Origin: Bacillota bacterium
GTDB lineage: Bacteria > Bacillota_A > Clostridia > Lachnospirales > Bianqueaceae
Length of the DNA stretch: 8,790 nt
NCBI GenBank assembly: GCA_017420625.1
Contig: JAFOIR010000191.1
Span: forward strand, 1 to 8,790
Direction: 5' to 3'
Shown here: positions 1 through 6,434 of the stretch, one piece after another
Numbering within the stretch: the stretch's first letter is position 1
Layout: each line of letters begins with the position of its first letter
Position numbers and translations under genes: made by a program
The notes under the pieces: model-generated
The model's input: only the letters and a program-made list of their open reading frames with translations
What the model was told of the DNA's origin: nothing
Database searches by the model: none

Positions 1-1323
1 ATGGAAGCGCTGGGCAAATACGGTGCTGACGCGATCCGCTGGTATTTCTATATCAACTCTGCTCCCTGGCTGCCGAACCGTTTCCACGACAAGGCCGTCA
101 TCGAATCCCAGAGAAAGTTCCTGCGTCCTTTATGGAACACCTATGCTTTCTATGTTCTCTATGCCGAGATCGATCAGTTTGATCCAACCAAATATACGCT
201 GGAATACGACAAGCTGTCCGTTATGGACAAGTGGATCCTCTCCAAGCTCAATTCTGTCGTCAAGGCAGTCGATTATGATCTTGGAAACTATATGATCCCT
301 GAAGCTGCCCGTGAACTGCAGAGCTTTGTTGATGATCTGTCGAACTGGTATGTGCGCCGCGGCCGTGAACGCTACTGGGCAAAAGGCATGGAACAGGATA
401 AGATCAATGCCTACATGACCCTTTACACTGCACTGGTCACGATTTGCAAGGCTGCCGCTCCCATGATCCCGTTCATGACGGAAGATATCTACCGCAACCT
501 GGTTGTTGGTGTGGATCCTTCCGCGCCGAAGAGCATCCATCTGTGTGATTATCCGACTGTCAACGAAGCATGGATCGATAAGGATCTGGAAAATTCCATG
601 GAAGAAGTTCTGTCTGTTACGACCCTTGGCCGTGCCGCCCGCAACCTCTCCAATATCAAGAATCGTCAGCCGCTTTCCAAGATGTTCGTCCAGGCGCCGG
701 AAGCGCTGGAAGACTACTTTGCTGAGATCATCGCCGATGAGCTGAATATCAAGAAAGTTGAATTCACTGCCGATGCCAGCAAGTTTGTGAGCTATACCTT
801 CAAGCCTCAGCTTCGCACCGTCGGTCCGAAATACGGCAAACTGCTCGGCAGGATCCGTCAGGCGCTTTCCAGCATCGAAGACGGTCAGGCTGCTTATAAG
901 ACTCTTACTTCCGGTGAAGCGCTCCGCTTCGACTTTGACGGCCAGATCGTCGAACTTTTTGAGGCTGATGTTCTCTCTGAGATGAGCCAGGTACCCGGTT
1001 TCGTCGCACAGAGCGAAGGAGCTGTCACCGTTGCGCTGGATACGAATCTCACACCGGAACTGATCGAAGAAGGCTTTGTCAATGAGCTGACCAGCAAACT
1101 GCAGACCATGCGTAAGGAAGCCGGATTCGAAGTGACGGATCACATCCGTATCTATCTGGCAGAGAACAAGAAGCTTTCACCGATTCTTGCCGCCAACGAA
1201 GCTCAGATCAAAGCAGACACCCTCTGCGATGAGATCGTCTCTTCCGCTGATGATTCCTTCTATACGAAAGACTGGGATATCAACGGTGTAGCCGCAACAC
1301 TGGCTGTTCAGAAAATCGACTGA
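1..1323 (+). CDS. ileS: Isoleucyl-tRNA synthetase, C-terminal part (5' end outside window)
   Basis: Cytoplasmic class I synthetase that charges tRNA-Ile. The visible 440 codons begin just after where the KMSKS loop is expected: the opening residues resemble the conserved segment 'EALGKYGADAIRWY' followed by 'SAPWLPNRF'. The first ATG is therefore almost certainly an internal Met, and roughly 600 N-terminal residues (HIGH motif, CP1 editing domain, KMSKS) lie upstream. Residues ~70-165 form the anticodon-binding helical domain, with the signature 'LSNWYVRRGRERYW' near 113-126. Residues ~345-385 ('LTPELIEEGFVNEL', 'RKEAGFEVTDHI') match the tail of type-2 (eukaryote-like) bacterial IleS. No C-terminal zinc-finger cysteine cluster is present, which also fits type 2; type-2 enzymes are known for low mupirocin sensitivity. 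It ends in TGA at 1321-1323 with a terminator about 95 nt downstream. Confident in identity; type assignment is from family knowledge. Confidence 0.96.
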   Translation: MEALGKYGADAIRWYFYINSAPWLPNRFHDKAVIESQRKFLRPLWNTYAFYVLYAEIDQFDPTKYTLEYDKLSVMDKWILSKLNSVVKAVDYDLGNYMIPEAARELQSFVDDLSNWYVRRGRERYWAKGMEQDKINAYMTLYTALVTICKAAAPMIPFMTEDIYRNLVVGVDPSAPKSIHLCDYPTVNEAWIDKDLENSMEEVLSVTTLGRAARNLSNIKNRQPLSKMFVQAPEALEDYFAEIIADELNIKKVEFTADASKFVSYTFKPQLRTVGPKYGKLLGRIRQALSSIEDGQAAYKTLTSGEALRFDFDGQIVELFEADVLSEMSQVPGFVAQSEGAVTVALDTNLTPELIEEGFVNELTSKLQTMRKEAGFEVTDHIRIYLAENKKLSPILAANEAQIKADTLCDEIVSSADDSFYTKDWDINGVAATLAVQKID

Positions 1324-1418
1324 TCAAGCATGCGCCTATTGCACTCCCCAAAAAACAAAGGGGCTGCAGCAAATACAACCCCAAATTTTACAAAATAAGC
1401 TAAAAATCAGCTTTTTCA

Positions 1419-1456
1419 GAATCCGCTCCAAGTCGTTGGGGCGGATTCTTTGTTTT
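1419..1456 (+). terminator. Rho-independent terminator downstream of ileS
   Basis: GAATCCGCTCC (1419-1429) pairs with GGGGCGGATTC (1438-1448) with one G-U pair. Two further A-T pairs (1430-1431 with 1436-1437) close a GTCG loop, giving a 13-bp stem. It is followed by TTTGTTTT (1449-1456). The geometry is that of an intrinsic terminator reading on the + strand. A weaker 5-bp hairpin with a T run lies just upstream (AAGCT 1397-1401 / AGCTT 1409-1413, T's to 1416). On the - strand no U run follows the main stem. Confidence 0.88.
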
Positions 1457-1464
1457 CACACGTC

Positions 1465-1497
1465 GCCGCCCAGTACTTTTTTGATTTTCTGGGCGGC
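1465..1497. repeat. Perfect 9-bp inverted repeat (hairpin)
   Basis: GCCGCCCAG (1465-1473) is the exact reverse complement of CTGGGCGGC (1489-1497), with a 15-nt T-rich loop. No T run follows on either strand, so it is not a textbook terminator. It could protect mRNA 3' ends or be part of the larger repeat cluster. Confidence 0.75.
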
Positions 1498-1554
1498 TGA
1501 ATTAGTTGCCAGACTATCTCTTCCAATTCCTGGGCCGGCATGGACTTTTGACTT

Positions 1555-1646
1555 CTATCTTATCCAGGGAAATAGCTGGATGAAAGCAGCGCCTGGGCGG
1601 GGAGATCTCTCCGCAGAGAATCCTTTCCAATCCCTGGATAAGATAG
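1555..1646 (+). repeat. 16-bp perfect inverted repeat with inner palindrome and trailing T run
   Basis: CTATCTTATCCAGGGA (1555-1570) is the exact reverse complement of TCCCTGGATAAGATAG (1631-1646). The 60-nt interior contains an 18-nt near-perfect palindrome, GCGGGGAGATCTCTCCGC (1597-1614, one G-T). The right arm is followed at once by TTTTT (1647-1651). On the + strand this could act as a second, long-loop terminator or as a structured RNA. It has no transposase and no obvious target-site duplication. Confidence 0.7.
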
Positions 1647-1671
1647 TTTTTCCAGTTGATATCTTATCCAG
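1634..1671. repeat. Competing 12-bp hairpin sharing an arm with the 1555-1646 repeat
   Basis: CTGGATAAGATA (1634-1645) is the exact reverse complement of TATCTTATCCAG (1660-1671), with a 14-nt loop that includes the T run at 1647-1651. The left arm here is the right arm of the larger inverted repeat, so the two structures exclude each other in a single RNA. This arrangement resembles an attenuator, but no gene follows on the + strand. Confidence 0.65.
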
Positions 1672-1729
1672 AAATCGTAGGGAATTTTGGGTGGTGGAAC
1701 AGTTTCATAAGCTATCTTCCCCAACGGGC

Positions 1730-1752
1730 TCCTATGGGGACCTATCATAGGA
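1730..1752. repeat. Short 7-bp inverted repeat
   Basis: TCCTATG (1730-1736) and CATAGGA (1746-1752) are exact reverse complements around a 9-nt loop. A related CCCTATG follows at 1760-1766. It lies 56 nt beyond the Nudix stop codon on the - strand but has no U run there, so a terminator role is doubtful. Confidence 0.4.
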
Positions 1753-1807
1753 CTTGTTTCCCTATGAATCGCTGCAAAAGCTTCATCAATTTTACTACAG
1801 CCTTTTT

Positions 1808-2374
1808 TTACAATGCCCGGAGCTTATCATTCAGTTTCTGGTAGATTCTTTCCACCATCCAGGGTTCGGAAGATCTTTCCAGCGCCTCATCCAGACCAAA
1901 CCAGGCGACATTACTGTTTTCATCTTCCTTTATTTTCAATAGATCTGTATCGTCCGCTTCCACCAGATAAGTAATGTTTAAATGCAGGTGTGAGGGAACA
2001 TACTGATTTCTTTTTTCATGCCCTTCGACATGGATCGTCTCCACAGAAAAGATCTTTTCTGAGACCGGTTTGACATGAGAAACACCGCTCTCCTCCCGCA
2101 CTTCCCGCAAAGCTACTTCCAGCAGATCCTCTTTGCCATCTGCATGTCCGCCAAGCCAGGACCAGGATCGATAGAGATTATGATAGACCATCAGAACTTT
2201 ATCTCTCGTCCGATTGATGACCCATGCAGAAGCTGTCATATGACAGATCAGATTCTCCCGCAGAAAAAGGTTGTCTGTTGTTTTCAACAGTCTCAGGATC
2301 TCGCTTCGATCTTTTTCTTCCTGCTCATTGAATGGTACATATGCCTCGAGTTCTTCGATCAATTCTTTTCTCAT
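1808..2374 (-). CDS. Nudix hydrolase (last gene of mannosidase operon)
   Basis: A 188-residue cytoplasmic protein with a complete Nudix box at residues ~76-98: G-x5-E-x7-REV-x-EE-x-G-V ('GHADGKE...REVREESGV'). The box places the Mg2+-binding glutamates, so it should cleave a nucleoside diphosphate linked to another group; the substrate cannot be read from sequence. About 45 N-terminal residues, predicted helical and charged, precede the catalytic fold. The start chosen is the ATG at 2374, one base after the ROK stop codon (2376-2378), with GGAAG at 2380-2384 five nt upstream. A longer frame reaching 2455 would run through the ROK gene and lacks support. The tight spacing shows co-transcription with the kinase. 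Its relation to mannoside breakdown is unclear: it could act on a sugar nucleotide or be a repair enzyme carried along. No clear terminator follows on this strand. Confidence 0.93.
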   Translation of the reverse strand: MRKELIEELEAYVPFNEQEEKDRSEILRLLKTTDNLFLRENLICHMTASAWVINRTRDKVLMVYHNLYRSWSWLGGHADGKEDLLEVALREVREESGVSHVKPVSEKIFSVETIHVEGHEKRNQYVPSHLHLNITYLVEADDTDLLKIKEDENSNVAWFGLDEALERSSEPWMVERIYQKLNDKLRAL

Positions 2375-2375
2375 T

Positions 2376-3323
2376 TTATCTTCCGAATATCTCTGCGATC
2401 GCCATACAGCCGTAGCCGCCCATCTCTTCTCCCAGTGCACAGGCAGTGATCTCACAGGCTGACAGATTCGCCGGAAGGCATTCTGCTTTCAGCACCTTTT
2501 CCATTGCTGGCTTCATCAGGTCTCCGCTTCGCTGATAGATCGAACCAAGGACGATCTTCTCCGGATTTAACAGATCCACCAGGATCGAAACAGCCCGTCC
2601 AAGCCAGTATCCTGCCTCTTCCCATACACGGATAGCTGTCGGATCACCGTTTTTCGCCGCCAGCGCGACATCTTTGGCAGAAAAGTCTTTCTCCGCCCAT
2701 GCAGGTTTTTCTCCAGCCTGCAGCGCTTCCCGTACATAAGTCTCTGCGATCTGGCGGATTCCGCCGCCTGAGCAGAATCCTTCCGCAGAGCCGCGTTTTC
2801 CATATCCGACCGGTCCCTGATCAGCCAGACGAACATGACCGATCTCTCCGCCCATTCCAATACTTCCCGAATACAGCTGGCCATTCAGGATGAGACCCGC
2901 GCCGAAACCGGTACCGCAAGTCAGAAAAATCATGTTCCGGGTACCTTTTCCTGCGCCGTACTGCCATTCAGCCAGAGCGCAGGCATCTGCATCGTTCTGC
3001 AGATAGGCCGGTACGCCCCATGTCCTGTAAGCCCAGTCGGTGATCGCAACATCCTGCCAAAGAGGAAGATTGGGCGGAGTCTGAATGATCCCGTATTTTG
3101 AATCCAGCGGACTTCCGCAGCTGATTCCGATAGCACAAAGCTCACCCGGGAATGCTTTTAAAAGATCATCTCCTGCCTCTTTCATCTGAGGCAGGCAATC
3201 CTTCGGATCCGGCGGAGTCGGAAAGATCCGATGCCCCAGAAGACAGATTCCGCTTTTATTTGTTTCACCAAGCCATACGCTGGTCTTCGTTCCTCCGATC
3301 TCCAGACCTAAATATTGTTTCAT
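2376..3323 (-). CDS. ROK-family sugar kinase (glucokinase/mannokinase-like), zinc motif degenerate
   Basis: A 315-residue cytoplasmic ATP-dependent sugar kinase of the ROK family. The N-terminal phosphate-binding motif 'GLEIGGTKT' is at residues 6-14, the catalytic Asp sits in 'QNDADACALAEW' (D111), and the second ATP-binding stretch 'TCGTGFGAGLILNG' is at 135-148. 'GGEIGHV' (158-164) carries the His that is a zinc ligand in many ROK kinases. The usual CxCGxxGCxE element is replaced by 'VGYGKRGSAE' (172-181), so all three cysteine ligands are lost. The start is the ATG at 3321-3323, overlapping the upstream stop as ATGA, with GGAGG at 3330-3334 six nt away. An alternative frame from 3362 adds 13 residues inside the SIS gene and is not favoured. 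Context suggests phosphorylation of mannose or a related hexose freed by the GH38 enzyme. The exact sugar is inferred, not visible. Confidence 0.93.
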   Translation of the reverse strand: MKQYLGLEIGGTKTSVWLGETNKSGICLLGHRIFPTPPDPKDCLPQMKEAGDDLLKAFPGELCAIGISCGSPLDSKYGIIQTPPNLPLWQDVAITDWAYRTWGVPAYLQNDADACALAEWQYGAGKGTRNMIFLTCGTGFGAGLILNGQLYSGSIGMGGEIGHVRLADQGPVGYGKRGSAEGFCSGGGIRQIAETYVREALQAGEKPAWAEKDFSAKDVALAAKNGDPTAIRVWEEAGYWLGRAVSILVDLLNPEKIVLGSIYQRSGDLMKPAMEKVLKAECLPANLSACEITACALGEEMGGYGCMAIAEIFGR

Positions 3324-3922
3324 GATCTTCCTCCGAAGAATACCTCTTCCAGCTGTGCGCACAGTGCATGATAAAGCGGCAGATGCAGTTCCTGCACCTT
3401 ATCGGTTTTTAACTCCGGTACATTCAAAAGACAGTCAGACAGCTCCGCCAGTTTTCCTCCGGTCTCTCCGGTGAGTGAAATCACTTTGACCTTCATCTGT
3501 CCGGCTACGATAGCAGCAAGGCAGCAATCTCTGGCATTGCCTGAAGTCGAAATACACAGCAGTACATCTCCTTCTTTTCCAAGTCCTATCACCTGCTGCG
3601 CATAGATCAGATCTGCATGGGTATCGTTGATTACCGCAGTTGTCAGAGGACCGTTTCCCGAAAGCGGGATCGCCGGAAGCGCACCCTGAAGATCATTCAG
3701 CACCGGATCCGGAACACCATTCGGGAAGAGCTGAGCTGCAACCGGTCGCTTCAAATGAAATCCTTTCATCAGCTCAGCTGCGATGTGCTCTGCATCCGCA
3801 CAGGAGCCGCCATTCCCACAGATCAGCAGTTTTCCGCCGCCTAGAAAAGATGCTTCGATCATTGAAACAGCCTGATCAAAGGCTGTCCGTAATCTTTCCG
3901 GTACTCCTTCATATCTTGTCAT
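3320..3922 (-). CDS. SIS-domain phosphosugar isomerase, GmhA-like
   Basis: A 200-residue protein made of one SIS (sugar isomerase) domain. 'ICGNGGSCADAEHIAAEL' (34-51) is the phosphate-binding loop and helix of the sedoheptulose-7-phosphate isomerase group, 'ISTSGNARD' (124-132) is the second phosphate-binding loop, and 'VQELHLPLYH' (176-185) is the C-terminal catalytic stretch. H46/E50 and Q177/H185 have the same spacing as the GmhA metal/catalytic set H61/E65 and Q172/H180. A segment at ~67-90 ('NGVPDPVLNDLQGALPAIPL') is longer than in classical GmhA and marks a subfamily. The ATG at 3920-3922 lies inside the end of the mannosidase gene (14-nt overlap), with GAGG at 3932-3935, so translation is probably coupled. 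Beside a mannosidase and a sugar kinase it may interconvert an aldose and a ketose phosphate such as mannose-6-phosphate. True heptose metabolism is the alternative. Confidence 0.88.
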   Translation of the reverse strand: MTRYEGVPERLRTAFDQAVSMIEASFLGGGKLLICGNGGSCADAEHIAAELMKGFHLKRPVAAQLFPNGVPDPVLNDLQGALPAIPLSGNGPLTTAVINDTHADLIYAQQVIGLGKEGDVLLCISTSGNARDCCLAAIVAGQMKVKVISLTGETGGKLAELSDCLLNVPELKTDKVQELHLPLYHALCAQLEEVFFGGRS

Positions 3923-6365
3923 TATCTTTATCCTCTTCCATCAGATTGACCGGAACCACTTTGTGCTCGCTGGTAATTCGATAACTTCCAATCTTATAAC
4001 TACCGAGTTCTCCCTGGAACGAAACGCCCAGATACCCGACATTTACATTAAAATGTACTTTTTCCGGTAGCGGGTTCCACAGCCGCACGATCACGCCGTT
4101 TCCATCCTCTGCCTGCTTCAGTGCGGTGATCCGAACCGGCTTGTCTGCCGAAGCAAATGAGTCGGTCTTCGGAAGCTCCCCTGGATGATAAGTCTCCAGG
4201 ATCGGCATCAATGGATGGATCAGTTCCTGTGCAGCCTGATCGGTCTTAGTACAGATCAGGTCTCCCTGCTGCGGTATGAGTACCATCTTGATCCGATGTT
4301 CTCCAAGATCCATGCACTCCGAGAATTCATCCCTTACCTTAGGCCCGGCATGATCCGCATAAGCAGCGGACCGGGCTAAAGTCAGCCGAAGTTCACTGCC
4401 ATCCGCCTCATAACTGTACCGGCTGTCATTTGCCAATGCAGCACTATAAGTGGAACCATCATCCAGAAGACCGCTTATGCCTGCCCACATCTGGGCGGGC
4501 TGTTCCTTTCCCGATGGTGTTTTCTCTATGACTGAATATGCCTGTTCAAAGGAAGCTGTCGTTGCTTCCAGATCCAGCGGGAAAGAAAGCTTTGCCATTG
4601 CCTGCTCTTCCACCCAGAGAAGTCTGGCAGAAAAGTGAATCTTTGCTTCTCCCGGAAGAAGGCTGATGATCAGCCGCAGCCTGGATGCACCATAGACTGA
4701 GTCCAGGCAAATGCCCGCACGAACCGGACCGGCTTCAATGACGCGGGAAGACAGGCCTTGGAATGAACCTCTCTCCTCATGAAACGTGAAGATCCCATGC
4801 GCCCAGGTATCCGCCGCCGAGCAGTCGATCACTTTCAGCGTGATCGCTGCTTTCAGAATATTCCGTCCAATCCTTTTATCGATGATCTCATCGATCAATC
4901 CATTTTCTGTATGGATCCGGAAAAACGCATTCTCAATAAAGTCCTCTCCGCCTGAAAGATCCGATTCCAACCCTTCCATTTCCGGCAGATACCGTCCTAC
5001 CCGGTATAAACGATAGCCCATCGCCGGCACATCCGCCAGAAAGATCGTATCCTGCTTTTCGCTCGTAGTCCTGGAAGCGCGAACCTGCTGTATCGGAACG
5101 GCCGACCCCTTCTCATCCTCCACTCGGGAAGCTGTGTTATAAACCTGAACCGGCGCTTTGACCGGCCAGGAAAGAGTATTGAAAACAATGACCGGCGCAC
5201 CGCCTGCCGCAGTTTCCCATTTATTCCAGTCAAACTCTCTGCTCAGCGAGTAAGGTTTTCCGTTCTCCGTATCCACATGAAAAGCGATCTTCTGCAGAGC
5301 TTTATTGAGGTTGTCCCGAGCGATCATCCTCACGCCACCCAGCTCCTGATGCATATCTTCCAGGGCTTCACGAAGACTGCATCCGCCCATGATATCATGA
5401 AATTCATTAAAGAGCAGGGTTTTCCAGGCCTGATGGAAGGATTCCTTTTCGTATGGCAGATTCAGCTTTTTTGCTGCGACAGTCATCATTTTTTCGGCAT
5501 CCACCAGTTCGGCTTCTGCATGTTTGTGAGCCTGTTTTCCTGGTCCGTCCGTCGAATAACATCCGCTGGCGTGATGCTGCAGATCGCCCCTGATCACCGG
5601 AATCCGATCTCCGTACTTTTCCAGTTCAGCAAAATATTTTTCCGGGTCGGAAAAAAGAAGGAACGTATCTTCCTTCATCATCTCCCGAAGCTTTTCCAGT
5701 GTTGCATGGGTTGGTCCGCCGCCATGATTACCCACACCGTAGAAGACCATCAGCGGAAGATCCAGGCGATTGCTTTCACTGCGGATCTGATCGATCTTCT
5801 TTGGGAGATTCTTTCCATCCATTCCACTGGAGTATTCTGCCATGATTCGTTGTGTCAACACCCGGCTGCCATCCGGGCTTTCCCACCAGAACACCGTAGG
5901 AAGATGCTTTTCATGCTCACCAGGCCGCATCATAACATAATATTTCATTCCGCTTTCTGTAAGAAGCTGCGGAATACCGGCATTATGTCCGAAGGAGTCC
6001 ACATTATACCCGACTTTCGCGGGATGGTTCAAAAACTGTTTCAGAAAAGCCTGTCCCAATAATGTGTGACGGGCAAAAGATTCCCCGGCAGGCAGATTGC
6101 AGTCTGGCTGTACCCACCATCCGCCGACCGGTACCCAGCGGCCTTCCCGGACTTTTTCTTCAATTCTGGAAAACAATGCCGGTTCATTTTCATGTACCCA
6201 TTCATAGTACCGGACTGCACCAGCGGTAAAGAGATATCCAGGCGTTTCTTCCATCCGTTCCAGCGCAGAAAGAAATGTCGCTTTGATCTCTGCAGCACCT
6301 TCCGGCCATCGCCATAACCAAACCGGATCCAGATGCGCGTTCCCGATTAAATGGAGGTTTTCCAT
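3909..6365 (-). CDS. Alpha-mannosidase, glycoside hydrolase family 38
   Basis: An 818-residue cytoplasmic enzyme expected to remove alpha-linked mannose from the non-reducing end with retention. The N-terminal catalytic domain opens with 'NAHLDPVWLWRW' (9-20; H11 and D13 are metal ligands). The nucleophile region is 'GYNVDSFGHNAGIPQLL' with D123, and a further metal-ligand His lies in 'NEFHDIMGGCS' (H323). The mid-domain helical bundle and C-terminal beta-rich domains follow to about residue 818, a usual length for the family. No signal peptide or membrane segment is seen. I chose the ATG at 6363-6365. GGGAGG at 6378-6383 abuts the ATG at 6377, so it cannot serve that one; it lies 12 nt from mine, a little far. 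The frame extends up to 6461, but that ATG lies upstream of the predicted transcription start near 6399. First gene of the operon. Substrate linkage (for example alpha-1,3 or 1,6) is not determinable here. Confidence 0.95.
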   Translation of the reverse strand: MENLHLIGNAHLDPVWLWRWPEGAAEIKATFLSALERMEETPGYLFTAGAVRYYEWVHENEPALFSRIEEKVREGRWVPVGGWWVQPDCNLPAGESFARHTLLGQAFLKQFLNHPAKVGYNVDSFGHNAGIPQLLTESGMKYYVMMRPGEHEKHLPTVFWWESPDGSRVLTQRIMAEYSSGMDGKNLPKKIDQIRSESNRLDLPLMVFYGVGNHGGGPTHATLEKLREMMKEDTFLLFSDPEKYFAELEKYGDRIPVIRGDLQHHASGCYSTDGPGKQAHKHAEAELVDAEKMMTVAAKKLNLPYEKESFHQAWKTLLFNEFHDIMGGCSLREALEDMHQELGGVRMIARDNLNKALQKIAFHVDTENGKPYSLSREFDWNKWETAAGGAPVIVFNTLSWPVKAPVQVYNTASRVEDEKGSAVPIQQVRASRTTSEKQDTIFLADVPAMGYRLYRVGRYLPEMEGLESDLSGGEDFIENAFFRIHTENGLIDEIIDKRIGRNILKAAITLKVIDCSAADTWAHGIFTFHEERGSFQGLSSRVIEAGPVRAGICLDSVYGASRLRLIISLLPGEAKIHFSARLLWVEEQAMAKLSFPLDLEATTASFEQAYSVIEKTPSGKEQPAQMWAGISGLLDDGSTYSAALANDSRYSYEADGSELRLTLARSAAYADHAGPKVRDEFSECMDLGEHRIKMVLIPQQGDLICTKTDQAAQELIHPLMPILETYHPGELPKTDSFASADKPVRITALKQAEDGNGVIVRLWNPLPEKVHFNVNVGYLGVSFQGELGSYKIGSYRITSEHKVVPVNLMEEDKDNDKI

Positions 6366-6405
6366 AGATTCACCCATCCTCCCGTCATGTATTCCTGATA
6401 CGTTC

Positions 6406-6434
6406 ACTATACCTGCAAAATATGGGTTAATCAA
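6406..6434 (-). promoter_or_regulatory. Promoter of the mannosidase operon
   Basis: Reading on the - strand, TTGATT (6434-6429) is followed after exactly 17 nt by TATAGT (6411-6406). That is four of six and five of six matches to the housekeeping promoter. The start would be near 6399, leaving a leader of about 34 nt before the ATG at 6365. This supports the short GH38 start. Confidence 0.75.

Larger units (their letters stand above)
1514..1722. repeat. Dispersed degenerate 11-nt repeat, consensus CTATCTTATCC
   Basis: Copies in direct orientation are at 1514-1524 (CTATCTCTTCC), 1555-1565 (CTATCTTATCC), 1659-1669 (ATATCTTATCC) and 1712-1722 (CTATCTTCCCC). One inverted copy is at 1636-1646 (GGATAAGATAG). 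Spacing is irregular, so this is not a tandem or CRISPR-type array. The outer two copies are weaker matches and may be chance. Confidence 0.5.
1457..1807. other. Intergenic gap without a believable gene, rich in inverted repeats
   Basis: Between the ileS terminator and the end of the Nudix gene I see no coding sequence with a ribosome binding site or recognisable product. The open frames here (for example about 1436-1750 on +, 1560-1748 on -) have no Shine-Dalgarno and cross the hairpins. The stretch instead holds several inverted repeats (1465-1497, 1555-1646, 1634-1671, 1730-1752) and a degenerate 11-nt repeat. No good promoter was found on either strand. It separates two converging transcription units, so it is 3' flanking sequence for both. 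Confidence 0.7.

Noticed and set aside
130..1143. Long open frame on the - strand (337 codons) inside ileS
   Set aside because: It is fully antisense to a clearly conserved synthetase, has no ribosome binding site or recognisable domain, and arises from the codon bias of the sense gene.
1346..1382. CCCC/GGGG/CCCC runs after ileS as a terminator or switch
   Set aside because: Only 4-bp pairings are possible, with long loops and no T run after them; the hairpin at 1419-1456 explains termination better.
1436..1750. Possible small gene of 104 codons in the gap after ileS
   Set aside because: It would start at a TTG inside the terminator stem, lacks a ribosome binding site, and runs through several hairpins; composition is not protein-like.
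1457..1807. CRISPR array or insertion sequence in the repeat-rich gap
   Set aside because: The repeats are short, irregularly spaced and in mixed orientation, there are no uniform spacers, no cas genes, no transposase and no flanking duplications that I can see.
5277..6062. 261-codon + strand open frame inside the GH38 gene
   Set aside because: Antisense to conserved catalytic-domain sequence; low-complexity, Phe/His/Ile-rich product typical of a shadow frame; no promoter or Shine-Dalgarno.
6401..6417. Imperfect palindrome around the -10 box of the mannosidase promoter as an operator
   Set aside because: Only a few symmetric positions match; it is no better than expected for an AT-rich promoter.
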